DNA of 64,000 nucleotides from DASVBE01 sp963770375 (GTDB lineage Bacteria; Actinomycetota; Actinomycetes; Streptosporangiales; Streptosporangiaceae): NCBI GenBank assembly GCA_963770375.1, contig CAVYPM010000010.1, positions 1 to 64,000 on the forward strand, read 5' to 3'. Positions within the stretch are counted from its first letter, which is position 1. The number at the start of each line of letters is the position of its first letter. Of the stretch, positions 26,094-34,407 are shown piece after piece. Under the pieces are notes generated by a model, which made no database searches, had not been told where the DNA came from, and was given only the letters and a program-made list of their open reading frames with translations. The translations under genes were made by a program, and so were the position numbers.

Positions 26094-26980
26094 TAAGGCT
26101 GGGCCGGCGGCGCATGCGGCCCGCCCCCGGACGGGCTGAGGTCCTCCGGCGCGGTCCTGGTCAGCGCGACGACCCCGGCGGCCATGACCCCGAAGGCCAC
26201 GACGGCGATAACCGTGTCGACCGGGCTGCCGGTGAAGCGCTCGCCGAACAGCCAGACGCTCAGCACGATGGCGGCCAGCGGGTCGACGATGGCCAGCAGC
26301 GGCTGGGACACGCTCAGCGGGCCGACGTGCAGCGCGGCCTGCTGCAGCACGGTGCCGACCGCGGTCGCGGCGGCGAACGCGTACACCGGCCAGCTGGTGA
26401 GCATCGCCACCGGGCCGGACACGGTCAGCGTCTCGGTCGCGGTCTTCAGGAACACTGCCTCCATGGCCCAGGTCATCGCGGCGGCCGCGGCCAGCACGGC
26501 GGCCCGGCGCACCGGCGGCCCGTGCAAGCCCAGCAGCGCCAGGCCGGCGATGATCCCGCCGAACACCACCCCGGCGGTCAGCCATTGCGCGGCCTGCGGG
26601 GCGGGCTGGCCGCCGGTCGGCTCGGCGGCGGCCAGGAACACCGCGAGCGCCCCCGCGACGGTCAGCACCGAGGCCCAGGCGGCCGGGCGGACGTGCTGGT
26701 GGATCCACACCCGGCGCAGCACCATCACGAAGATCAGCTCGGTGATCAGCAGCGGCTGGACGACCGACAGCGGCCCGTTGTTCAGCGCCCCGGCCTGCAG
26801 AATGTACGAGCCAACCCCGGCGGCGGCGCCGAGCAGCCACATCGGCTGCCGGATCAGGTAGCGCGCCAGCCGGACGCCCGTCACCCCGGGCGGCGAGGCG
26901 ACGCTGGCCAGGTGCTGGGTCATCAGGTTGACCGCGTTGGACAGCGCGGCGCCCAGGGCGAGCACGACGGCGAGGATCAT
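26093..26980 (-). CDS. DMT-family (EamA/NIPA-like) membrane transporter
   Basis: 295 residues with about nine hydrophobic helices. The first is MILAVVLALGAALSNAVNLMTQH. Two internal repeats follow the pattern ...G-P-L-S-V-(V/S)-Q-P-L-L... (GALNNGPLSVVQPLLITELIF and ALHVGPLSVSQPLLAIVDPLAA), the signature of the two-fold DMT architecture. The C-terminus is short, Pro/Gly-rich and cytoplasmic. Substrate unknown. The gene starts with ATG at 26980, 51 bases from the end of the HTH_42 gene in the same orientation. Confidence 0.85.
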   Translation of the reverse strand: MILAVVLALGAALSNAVNLMTQHLASVASPPGVTGVRLARYLIRQPMWLLGAAAGVGSYILQAGALNNGPLSVVQPLLITELIFVMVLRRVWIHQHVRPAAWASVLTVAGALAVFLAAAEPTGGQPAPQAAQWLTAGVVFGGIIAGLALLGLHGPPVRRAAVLAAAAAMTWAMEAVFLKTATETLTVSGPVAMLTSWPVYAFAAATAVGTVLQQAALHVGPLSVSQPLLAIVDPLAAIVLSVWLFGERFTGSPVDTVIAVVAFGVMAAGVVALTRTAPEDLSPSGGGPHAPPAQP

Positions 26981-27031
26981 GGCTGGCCCCCGTGCCGCGG
27001 TATTCGGGCGGGCAGCACGGCCGGCCCCGGC

Positions 27032-28051
27032 TCAGCCGGCCCAGCGGACGGTGATCTGGCCCGCGGCGCCGGGCAGCGGCAGGGACTCCGCCTCGGCCAG
27101 GACCGCGTCGCGCTCGGCCGGCGACAGCGGCCGCCAGGTCTGGACGCTCAGCACGGTGCCGGCGCGCCGCCAGGTCCCGGTGATCTCGCCGCCGACCAGC
27201 AGGGCACCGGGCCAGACCCGCGAGGTCCACAGCTCGGCCCGCTGGCCCTCGTCCGGAACCAGCAGCTCGCGGGCGGCGCCGTGGTACAGCCAGTAGGCGT
27301 CGCCGCTGGGCAGCAGACGCGCGGGCGCGGGCGCCGCGGGCGCGGCCAGGAACCCGGCCTCGTCCGCGGCGAGGATCCACGCCTCGCCGACCGGGGTCTG
27401 CACCGGGAGAAGCTCGCCGCCGAGCTCCGCGAACACCTGATCGCCGCGCGGGCCGATCCCGGCCCACCGGCCGAACGCCCCGGCCGTGACCGGGCCGTAG
27501 ATGTGCAGATACCGGCGGGCGAGTTCGAGGCGGGCGTCACGCGTACTGGTCGCGGGCCGCGGCACGGTCCAGATGTCCGGGCGGCGCGCGCCGTCCCACC
27601 GGATCAGCACGGTGCCGGTGGCCGCCGCGTAGCCGAACTTGTTCGGGTGCATGCCGAGCGCGCGGCCGGCGTCGTTGGCGCTGGCCCGCTGGCCGCCGAG
27701 ATGCTCGTGCAGCCGGGCCGCCAGGTCCTCGGCCCGCCGCCGCCCCTTGCCGTCCTCGGGCAGCAGCGCAACGGTGAACACCGCGACGTCCTGCGCGGGC
27801 ACCACGAACACGCTGTAATGCGGTCCCCACACCTGGACCAGCGCGGGGTGCTCCCAGTCGGACGGCTGCGTTCCGGCCACCCGGGCGTGGATCGACAGCA
27901 GCGCGGCCCGGGGCATGCTGTCCTGGAGCCCGGCCCACGCGGCCTGCCGCAGCGAGGCCGCGCCGTGCGGCAGCCGCTCGGTGAGCCCGCAGGCCCGCTG
28001 CCGGAAGGCCAGGATCTGATCCCGCGTCAGGGCGAGCCTGGTCCTGGTCAC
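27032..28051 (-). CDS. Winged-helix DNA-binding protein, HTH_42 (YcaQ/AlkX-like) family
   Basis: 339 residues. It opens LTRDQILAFRQRACGL, characteristic of the PF06224 group. The central segment (RPDIWTVPRPATSTRDARLELARRYLHIYGPVTAGAFGRWAGI) and the C-terminal VWPGALLVGGEITGTWRR are strongly conserved across actinobacteria. Related proteins such as YcaQ unhook DNA crosslinks, and others are called crosslink-repair glycosylases, but the catalytic QxQ motif of that group is not evident here, so only the fold is claimed. Confidence 0.83.
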   Translation of the reverse strand: MTRTRLALTRDQILAFRQRACGLTERLPHGAASLRQAAWAGLQDSMPRAALLSIHARVAGTQPSDWEHPALVQVWGPHYSVFVVPAQDVAVFTVALLPEDGKGRRRAEDLAARLHEHLGGQRASANDAGRALGMHPNKFGYAAATGTVLIRWDGARRPDIWTVPRPATSTRDARLELARRYLHIYGPVTAGAFGRWAGIGPRGDQVFAELGGELLPVQTPVGEAWILAADEAGFLAAPAAPAPARLLPSGDAYWLYHGAARELLVPDEGQRAELWTSRVWPGALLVGGEITGTWRRAGTVLSVQTWRPLSPAERDAVLAEAESLPLPGAAGQITVRWAG

Positions 28052-28241
28052 AACCCATCCCTACCAGATGGGCCCGTCACGGTCAGGCCAGCGCGGCCGC
28101 GTCGCGGGAACGCGACTCGGGCATTCGGCGCAATCTTCCGGAAGCGGCTCTTCGGGCAGCAGGCGTCAGTACCGTGGTTTGCGGCTGATGTGGCGCCTGG
28201 TGGCTGCGGCGCGGCCGGCGGCCGGGAAGGAGAGTGGGCCG

Positions 28242-29228
28242 ATGGGGGCTCCGCGCTCCGTCCGGCGCGGGCCGCCTGCGCGCCGGCGATGGCTGCGCGC
28301 CGCCCCGCTGGCCGCCCTGGCCGTGGCCGTCTCGCTGCTCGTGCCGTCGGCCGGGCGGGCCGTTCCCGGCGGCCGGGCCACGCTGGTCTCCTCCTCGGCG
28401 GCGCTGGCCGGCAACCCGGCCGAGGAACTCGCCAAGCTGGAGGCGCAGGCCGCGAAGCTGTCCCGGCTGTACCGCGGTGACCTGGCGCTGCTGGACGACG
28501 CCGAGAACGCCGCCAAGGTCACCCTGGGCCAGGTGGTCCGCCTGCAGGGCAAGCTGGACCAGGCCCGCCAGGAGGTGGCCCGGCTGGCCGCGGCCAGCTA
28601 CATGGACGGCGTGCAGGACCCAACGATGGTCATCCTGGGCGGCGGTGACGCACAGCGGCTTCTCGACCAGGCCGGGACGCTGGAGTACCTGGCCGAGCAG
28701 CGGACCGCACGGGAGGATTCGCTGGCCAAGCTGATCGAGGCCGGCCAGCGGGCCCAGCAGGCCACCGAGGCCCGGATCACGGACCTGCGCACCCTGATCA
28801 GCGACCTGACCGGCCAGCGGCACAAGGTCGCCGCGCTGATCGCGAAGTTCGTGCCGGAGTCACCGGTCATCGGGGACAGCATCACCCCCCGCATGCGCAC
28901 GGTGAAGGACGAGGTCGACCGCCGGTTCGGCCCGTTCGTGGACATCGGCTGCTACCGGGCCGAAAGCAGCGGCGAGCATCCCCTCGGCCGGGCCTGCGAC
29001 TTCATGCTGAGCACCGGCGGGGTGCTGCCCACCACGGAGAAGGTGGCGCTGGGTTACGAGCTGGCCTCCTGGGCCCAGGCGCACGCGTCCCAGCTCGGCA
29101 TCATGTACATCATCTACCGGCAGAAGATCTGGGACATCCGGATGGCCTCGGCGGGCTGGGTGCCGATGGAGGACCGCGGCAGCATCACCGCGAACCACTT
29201 CGACCACGTGCACATCTCGGTGTTCTAG
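28242..29228 (+). CDS. Secreted coiled-coil protein with C-terminal M15-like domain
   Basis: 328 residues from the ATG at 28242, chosen because GGAAGGAG precedes it; an in-frame ATG at 28188 lacks such a site. A signal sequence (WLRAAPLAALAVAVSLLVPSAG) is followed by a long coiled coil (about 45-200: EELAKLEAQAAKLSRLY and onward). The compact C-terminal domain has C-Y-R-A-E-S-S-G-E-H, G-R-A-C-D-F-M and a final H-F-D-H-V-H-I-S. The GRACDF and HxxHxH residues resemble the zinc sites of M15/VanY-like peptidases, suggesting a cell-wall role like other coiled-coil cell-wall hydrolases or their activators. Exported. Confidence 0.83.
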   Translation: MGAPRSVRRGPPARRRWLRAAPLAALAVAVSLLVPSAGRAVPGGRATLVSSSAALAGNPAEELAKLEAQAAKLSRLYRGDLALLDDAENAAKVTLGQVVRLQGKLDQARQEVARLAAASYMDGVQDPTMVILGGGDAQRLLDQAGTLEYLAEQRTAREDSLAKLIEAGQRAQQATEARITDLRTLISDLTGQRHKVAALIAKFVPESPVIGDSITPRMRTVKDEVDRRFGPFVDIGCYRAESSGEHPLGRACDFMLSTGGVLPTTEKVALGYELASWAQAHASQLGIMYIIYRQKIWDIRMASAGWVPMEDRGSITANHFDHVHISVF

Positions 29229-29283
29229 TCCAGCCGGGTTCTGGGCCAGCCGGCCAACGCCGCGGGCCGGGGCCCGCGCGATC

Positions 29284-31548
29284 ATGGGCAGCATGACTGC
29301 GCGCATCTACCGTGACCAGTGGGGCATCCCGCACGTGCGGGCGGCGTCGACGCCGGACCTCTTCGCCGCCCAGGGCTACGCGCACGCCAGCGACCGGCTG
29401 TGGCAGATGGACGCCAGCCGCAGGCAGATGCAGGGCCGGTGGGCCGAATGGGCCGGCCCCGCGGGCGCCGAGGCCGACAAACTCGCCCGCCGCCTTGGCG
29501 CCAGCAGCACGAGCATCAGGGATTACGGTGCCCTGGGCGCGGAGGCCAGGGCCATGGTGGACGCCTACGCGGCCGGCGTGAACGCGTTCATCGCGGCCGG
29601 CCCGCTGCCCATGGAATACGGCCTGCTCGGCGAGACGCCGGAACCGTGGCAGGGCTGGCACTGCATCGCCGCGATGCGGCAGCGGGGCTACCTGATGGGC
29701 TCGCTGTGGTTCAAGCTCTGGCGGGCCAGTGCCGCCGCCGTGCTGGATCCGGCCGACCTGGTCAAGCTGCGTTACGACGACGGCGGCGCGGACCGCCTGC
29801 TGATCCCGCCGGGCGCCGACGCCCAGCGGTGGCTGGCCAGCCTGGCGGACCTGCGGGCGCCGCTCGAGGCGCTGGCCCGGCTGCGCCCGGCCGACGCGAC
29901 CGGCGGCGGCAGCAACAACTGGGCGGTGGCCCCGGGCCGGACCACGACGGGCCGGGCGCTGCTCGCCGGGGACCCGCACCGCGCGTTCGAGCTGCCCGGC
30001 ATGTACGCGCAGATGCACCTGGGCTGCGACGAGTTCGACGCGATCGGCTTCACCGTGCCCGGCGTCCCCGGGTTCCCGCACTTCGGGCACAACGAGCACG
30101 TGGCCTGGGGCGTCACCCACGCCATGGCCGACATCCACGACCTGTACGTCGAGCAGTTCGACCCGGCCGACCCGTCGCGCTACCTCCACCGGGGGGAATG
30201 GCTGACCGCCGCGACCCGGACCGAGGAAATCGCGGTCCGCGGCGGCCCGCCGGTCAGCGTGGACATCACCGAGACCAGCCACGGCCCGGTGATCGCCGGG
30301 GACCCCGCCCGCGGCGCCGCCCTGACCCTGAAGTCCGTGCAGTTCGCGGAGACCGACCGCTCGCTCGACTGCCTGATCCCGATGCTCCGCGCGGGATCGT
30401 GCGACGAGCTTTTCCTGGCCGTCCGCGGCTGGGGGCTGATCGACCACAACCTGGTCGCGGCCGACACCGGCGGCCACATCGGCCACCTGGTCCGGGCCGT
30501 GGTCCCGCGCCGCCCGGCGGTCAACGGCTGGCTGCCGGTGCCGGGGTGGACCGGCGAGTACGAGTGGGACGGCATGATCCCCGCGGACCGCATGCCCCGG
30601 GCCGACGACCCGGAGCGCGGGTTCCTCGTCACCGCGAACAACCGCGTGGTCACGACCGTCCCCGGCACCGGCGACTACTTCTGCACCGACGCCCACCCGC
30701 CGGGCCGGGCCCGGCGGATCGAGGACCTGCTGGCCGGGCCGGGGCCGGTGGCCCCGTCGGACATGACGGCGATCCACGCCGACGACGCCAGCGAGCCCGC
30801 CCGGCTGTTCCAGTCCGCGCTGGCCGGGGTGACTCCGCCCAGCGCCCCGGCCCGCGCGGTCGCGGACCTGATCGCGGGCTGGGACCTGCGCCTGTCCCCG
30901 GGCTCCGCCGCGGCCGCCTGCTACACGAAGCTGCGCTGGGCCCTGGCCCGGCTGGTCGCCAGCCGATCGGGCCTGGCGGCGACCGCGGGCAGCGAGCTGA
31001 TGCGGCTGCCGCCGGGGACCTCCGCGGCCGATCAGGTCTGGTGGATGCTGCCGGCCCTGCTGCGGTCCGGTGACACCAGCCTGACCGGCGGGGCCACCTG
31101 GGCCGGGCTGCTCGCCGAGGCGCTGACCGAGGTGGCGGGCGGGGATCCCGGCGCCGTCTGGGGCGACCTGCACCGGGCGGAGCTGGCCCACCCGCTGGCC
31201 CCGTTCTTCCCGGCGGCGGCCGCGGCCCTCAGCCCGGGCGGCGCCCGGCTGGGCGGCGACAACGACACCGTCTGGGCGAACGGCTGCCGCGCCGGGTCGG
31301 GCACCGCGGCCGTCTACGGCGCGGTCGCCCGGTACGTGTTCGACGTCGGCAACTGGGACGCCTGCCAGTGGATCGTGCTGGCCGGCGCGTCCGGCGACCC
31401 GGCCAGCCCGCACTACCTGGACCAGCACGAGGCCTGGTCGCGCTGCGAGCTCATCCCGATGCTCTGGGACTGGGACGTGATCGCCGCCGGGCCCGGCCCG
31501 CTGGTGCTGGACCTGGACCCGGCGGCGGGCGGCCAGACGCAGCGGTAA
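29284..31548 (+). CDS. Penicillin acylase family (Ntn-hydrolase) protein
   Basis: 754 residues. Family hallmarks: a start DQWGIPHVRAASTPDLFAAQGYAHASDRLWQMD in the alpha part, a spacer, and the autocleavage site G-G-G-S210-N-N-W-A-V, where Ser210 becomes the N-terminal nucleophile of the beta chain. Conserved downstream: GDPHRAFELPGMYAQMHL, GHNEHVAWGVTHA and the Asn of the oxyanion hole in LVTANNRVV. No obvious signal peptide, so possibly cytoplasmic. It hydrolyses amide bonds of N-acyl compounds (beta-lactams, acyl-homoserine lactones, other amides); the substrate cannot be told. It starts 55 bases after the secreted coiled-coil gene. Confidence 0.88.
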   Translation: MGSMTARIYRDQWGIPHVRAASTPDLFAAQGYAHASDRLWQMDASRRQMQGRWAEWAGPAGAEADKLARRLGASSTSIRDYGALGAEARAMVDAYAAGVNAFIAAGPLPMEYGLLGETPEPWQGWHCIAAMRQRGYLMGSLWFKLWRASAAAVLDPADLVKLRYDDGGADRLLIPPGADAQRWLASLADLRAPLEALARLRPADATGGGSNNWAVAPGRTTTGRALLAGDPHRAFELPGMYAQMHLGCDEFDAIGFTVPGVPGFPHFGHNEHVAWGVTHAMADIHDLYVEQFDPADPSRYLHRGEWLTAATRTEEIAVRGGPPVSVDITETSHGPVIAGDPARGAALTLKSVQFAETDRSLDCLIPMLRAGSCDELFLAVRGWGLIDHNLVAADTGGHIGHLVRAVVPRRPAVNGWLPVPGWTGEYEWDGMIPADRMPRADDPERGFLVTANNRVVTTVPGTGDYFCTDAHPPGRARRIEDLLAGPGPVAPSDMTAIHADDASEPARLFQSALAGVTPPSAPARAVADLIAGWDLRLSPGSAAAACYTKLRWALARLVASRSGLAATAGSELMRLPPGTSAADQVWWMLPALLRSGDTSLTGGATWAGLLAEALTEVAGGDPGAVWGDLHRAELAHPLAPFFPAAAAALSPGGARLGGDNDTVWANGCRAGSGTAAVYGAVARYVFDVGNWDACQWIVLAGASGDPASPHYLDQHEAWSRCELIPMLWDWDVIAAGPGPLVLDLDPAAGGQTQR

Positions 31549-31567
31549 GGCCCATAGGCCGGCTGGC

Positions 31568-31610
31568 GGGGACCACAAGTTCCCCGGAAATGGGACCTTC
31601 GGCCTTGACC
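31568..31610 (+). promoter_or_regulatory. Palindromic boxes and promoter upstream of a structured element
   Basis: GGGGA-ccacaagt-TCCCC (31568-31585) and TGGGACCTTCGGCC (31591-31604) both resemble the GGGAC-N-GTCCC palindromes bound by DosR-like response regulators. TTGACC (31605-31610) follows and a GATGGT box sits 17 bases further on (31628-31633). It could drive a transcript starting near 31640. Promoter call is inference. Confidence 0.35.
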
Positions 31611-31639
31611 CGGGGTTATGCGCGAGTGATGGTATGAGC

Positions 31640-31750
31640 ATCAGTAAGGAGGCAGGGAGGACCCCGGAGGACGCGGGGATGCGGGTTTCGACCCCGTACA
31701 CCACGCAATCTGGATCCGCGAGAAGCCGGATTGGGGTCCCCCTGCCTTAT
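31640..31750 (+). ncRNA. Candidate structured RNA between the acylase and MazG-like genes
   Basis: GGCAGGG (31651-31657) with GGACCCC (31659-31665) pairs with GGGGTCC (31733-31739) and CCCTGCC (31740-31746): 14 bp with one bulged A. Inside are TGCGGG/CCCGTA (31680-31698, loop TTTCGAC) and ATCTGG/CCGGAT (31708-31731). CCCCG at 31662-31666 can alternatively pair with CGGGG at 31674-31678, so the outer stem has a competitor. TTATT follows the closing stem. No known RNA family was recognised; it could be a small RNA, or a leader or terminator ahead of the gene at 31797. Confidence 0.45.
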
Positions 31751-31796
31751 TCATGCGTTCGCTCCTGGCGGCCCGGGCGCCGGTAAACTCCGGACG

Positions 31797-32159
31797 GTGC
31801 GCGTTCCCTACCAGAAACTTGTCCGCGACCGGATCCCCGAGATCGTCCAGTCGCACGGGGCGCACCCCGTCACCCGGGTCCTGGACAAGGAGAACTACCG
31901 CCAGGCCCTGCTGGCCAAGCTGCTGGAGGAAGCCCACGAGGCGGTCGCCGCCCACCCGGCCGAGCTTCCCGGCGAGCTGGCCGACGTCCTGGACGTGGTG
32001 CGGGCCCTGGCCGCGGTTCACGGCCTGACCTGGGATCAGCTGCTGGACATCGCCGCCGCCAAGCGCATCGCGAACGGCGCGTTCCGCCAGCGCCTCTTCC
32101 TCGAGTACATCGACCAGCCCGACGCGCCGCCGGGCACCGTCCCGCCGCCCAGCGCCTAG
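31797..32159 (+). CDS. MazG-like nucleoside triphosphate pyrophosphohydrolase
   Basis: 120 residues starting V-R-V-P-Y-Q-K-L-V-R-D-R-I-P-E-I-V, the classic opening of the phosphoribosyl-ATP pyrophosphohydrolase-like MazG relatives. Metal-binding acidic residues sit in K-L-L-E-E-A-H-E-A-V and E-L-A-D-V-L-D-V-V. The GTG at 31797 is preceded by TAAACT at 31784-31789 and no Shine-Dalgarno, so the message is probably leaderless. It likely hydrolyses a non-canonical or house-cleaning NTP. Convergent with the next gene, overlapping by four bases. Confidence 0.83.
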   Translation: MRVPYQKLVRDRIPEIVQSHGAHPVTRVLDKENYRQALLAKLLEEAHEAVAAHPAELPGELADVLDVVRALAAVHGLTWDQLLDIAAAKRIANGAFRQRLFLEYIDQPDAPPGTVPPPSA

Positions 32160-33139
32160 CCGGCCCTGGCCGGCCGGGGCCGGATGATGGAGGCCAGCAG
32201 GTCGCCCTCTTTCGCGGCCAGGCTGCCCAGGCCAAACGACAGCACGCCCGCGACCGGCGCGACGATCTCCTGCACGTCGTCACCGAAGATGTCCTCGAGC
32301 CGCCCGAGCCGGGCGCCGGCGGCGACCCGCGCCCCGACCGCGACCTCGGGGAACCACAGCCCGGCCCGGTCGCTCAGCAGGTCGGCGCCGTCCTCGAAGA
32401 GCGGCAGCCGCGGCCGGGTCTCTGCGGCCCCCGGCAGGATCCCGGCCAGCGCCGCGACCCGCCGCAGCCCGTCCCGCTGCACGTCCGCCTCGGCCTGCGT
32501 CCAGCGGCCCAGGCCGCCGATCTCGACCAGCGCGGCCGGGATCCCGGCCCTGGCGGCCTCGGTGACGGTGGACCCGTCGAGGTGGCTGACGATCAGCCGC
32601 GCCACGTCGAAGCAGTCCGCCATGTCCTGCGCCCGGTCGTTGACCGCGGTGTCCGGGCCCGGGCTGATGCTGGTGAACGAGTCGAGCACCTCGGGCAGGT
32701 CGCCGCAGTGGCAGTCGACGTAGTAGCCGGCCACCGACAGCAGGTTCTCCCACAGCCAGGCGGCCAGCCGCTCGGTCGGGCCGCCGTCCGGGTTGCCGGG
32801 GAACGTCCGGTTCAGGTTCCGCCCGTCCAGGGGGTTCACGAACGCGGAGCGCCGCTCGAACGCAACCGGGCTGGCCTGCAGGCAGGCCACCACCGTTCCC
32901 CGCACCGAGTCCGGATCAAGATCACGCACGAAATCGCGTACTCCTATAATCGGGACATACTCCCCGCCGTGGATGCCTGCGGTAATGGCCAGCACCGGGC
33001 CCGGCTCACGGCCGTGGGTGATCGCGACCGGCAGGGACACGGTGCCCGCCGCCCCGAGGTCTACCTCGCACCGGCCGCGCACCTGCGACCCGGCCTGCGC
33101 GGTCAGCCCGCCCACCGTGTAATCGGGAACGCCGGTCAT
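32156..33139 (-). CDS. Succinylglutamate desuccinylase/aspartoacylase (M14-type) family protein
   Basis: 327 residues. Zinc ligands are visible as H57 and E60 in G-I-H-G-G-E and H144 in D-C-H-C-G-D. N-P-L-D-G-R-N-L-N-R-T-F-P-G (102-115) is the substrate-carboxylate-binding region of this deacylase group. The C-terminal beta domain (GARVAAGARLGRLED) resembles a lipoyl-like barrel. It should remove an acyl group from an N-acyl amino acid or related amide. Its ATG overlaps the stop of the upstream oxidase gene (ATGA), so the two are one translational unit, suggesting sequential deacylation and amine oxidation. RBS GGGAGG. Confidence 0.86.
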   Translation of the reverse strand: MTGVPDYTVGGLTAQAGSQVRGRCEVDLGAAGTVSLPVAITHGREPGPVLAITAGIHGGEYVPIIGVRDFVRDLDPDSVRGTVVACLQASPVAFERRSAFVNPLDGRNLNRTFPGNPDGGPTERLAAWLWENLLSVAGYYVDCHCGDLPEVLDSFTSISPGPDTAVNDRAQDMADCFDVARLIVSHLDGSTVTEAARAGIPAALVEIGGLGRWTQAEADVQRDGLRRVAALAGILPGAAETRPRLPLFEDGADLLSDRAGLWFPEVAVGARVAAGARLGRLEDIFGDDVQEIVAPVAGVLSFGLGSLAAKEGDLLASIIRPRPARAG

Positions 33140-34338
33140 CACGCCTCCCTGCTTGCCGCGCTCGCCGCCGTGCCGCCCGCCGGCAGGCTGTGCACTTCTG
33201 TGCCCGGCGGGAGGAACCGCGCCGGGTTCATGAAGCTGACGTCGGTGCCGGTCTGGCCGTCCGCGAGCAGGTCGGCGGCCACCGCGCCGAGCGAGGACGC
33301 CATCTTGAACCCGTGCCCGGAGAAGCCGACCGCGACGACCACCCCGTCCATGCCGGGCACGGGCCCCAGCAGGCCGGTCTCGTCGGGGGTGTAACCGTCC
33401 GCGCACACGACCGCGCGGACCGGCCGCGGCACCAGCGCGGGCAGGAACTCCCCCACCCACGCCTGCACGGTGTCCAGGTGCCGCGGGTCATAGGTGTACG
33501 GCCGGCCGGTGGACTGCGCCTCGTCCAGGTAGATGCTCGCCGCCACCTTGACCGTCCAGCCGTCGGTGCTGGGGAAGCCGTAGAACCGGGCGTCCCGCGA
33601 GCTGCGGATGAACGTCTGCTCGGGTGTGCGCCGCAGCAGTCCGGGGTCGGCGACCGGGAACCAGGTCAGGACCTGCGGCAGCACGGCCAGGTGGGTGCCC
33701 AGGGCGGCGCATACGGGCCCGGCGCCGGTCCCGGTCGCGATCAGCACCTTCGGCGCGCGGACCTCCTCCTGGCCGGTCCTGACCCGCCAGCGCTCGCCGT
33801 CGCGGTCCAGGCCGGTGACCTGGCGGCTGCCGAGGAACTGCGCGCCGTGGCTTCTGGCCACCTGGATCGCGGAGAAGACCGCGCGCTCGCTGCGGACGAA
33901 CCCGCCCTCGGGGTCGAAGAGAACGAGGTCGCTGTCCCTGATGGCGTGCTGAGGCAGCCGTTGCCGTGCTTCGTCGCCGGACGCGACCTCGAAGCTGAGC
34001 CCGCGTTCGCGCCCCGCCCGGAGCAGCGCCGCATGATCGGGATGATCATGGTCGGTGATCGTCACCACGCCGGTGACCTCGAGGAGCTGGGTGCCGCTGG
34101 CCGCCTCCAGCTCCCGCCACAGGTCGCGGCCGCGCTGCAGCAGGGGCGTGTAGTGGCCGCCCTCGGCGTAGACCATGCGGAACACCCGCGTCTCGCCGGC
34201 GTACGCGGAGAACGGCCCCGGGACCGGGAACCGGTCGATGGCCACGACACGCAGCCCGCGGGCCGCCAGCTGCCAGGCCGCCATGCTCCCGACCGAGCCC
34301 GCCCCGACGATCATGGCATCGGCATCCACGACAGTCAC
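33139..34338 (-). CDS. FAD-dependent amine oxidase (sarcosine/N-methyltryptophan oxidase-like)
   Basis: 399 residues of the DAO/SolA type. The Rossmann dinucleotide site is at the N-terminus (A-M-I-V-G-A-G-S-V-G-S-M-A-A) and the E/R pattern of A-I-D-R-F follows. The segment VRAVVCADGYTPDE corresponds to the C-x-Y-T region whose Cys carries covalent flavin in monomeric sarcosine oxidases, with two extra residues between Cys and Tyr. F-S-G-H-G-F-K-M-A closes the FAD site. It oxidises an N-methyl or secondary amino acid, releasing H2O2. GTG start; translationally coupled to the M14-type deacylase downstream. Confidence 0.86.
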   Translation of the reverse strand: MTVVDADAMIVGAGSVGSMAAWQLAARGLRVVAIDRFPVPGPFSAYAGETRVFRMVYAEGGHYTPLLQRGRDLWRELEAASGTQLLEVTGVVTITDHDHPDHAALLRAGRERGLSFEVASGDEARQRLPQHAIRDSDLVLFDPEGGFVRSERAVFSAIQVARSHGAQFLGSRQVTGLDRDGERWRVRTGQEEVRAPKVLIATGTGAGPVCAALGTHLAVLPQVLTWFPVADPGLLRRTPEQTFIRSSRDARFYGFPSTDGWTVKVAASIYLDEAQSTGRPYTYDPRHLDTVQAWVGEFLPALVPRPVRAVVCADGYTPDETGLLGPVPGMDGVVVAVGFSGHGFKMASSLGAVAADLLADGQTGTDVSFMNPARFLPPGTEVHSLPAGGTAASAASREA

Positions 34339-34407
34339 AGCGCGCCCACCAGCCCCTTACCTCACTGATCACATCAGCAGCACCGTAACTGGCCGGTCCG
34401 GCGGGTG

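Noticed and set aside
28105..28120. GTCGCG-GGAA-CGCGAC hairpin upstream of the secreted coiled-coil gene
   Set aside because: Six-base GC-only arms arise often by chance in this DNA, and it has no clear position relative to a promoter.
31680..31698. A tRNA T-arm-like hairpin (loop TTTCGAC), possibly tmRNA, tRNA-Sec or a permuted tRNA
   Set aside because: No matching acceptor, D-arm or anticodon arm could be assembled on either strand, there is no tag-peptide frame, and the loop does not give a proper TTC-R-A-N-N T-loop with a five-pair stem.
31651..31746. 4.5S/SRP RNA or 6S RNA
   Set aside because: The GGAAGG-type SRP apical loop is absent and the length and bubble pattern do not fit 6S RNA.
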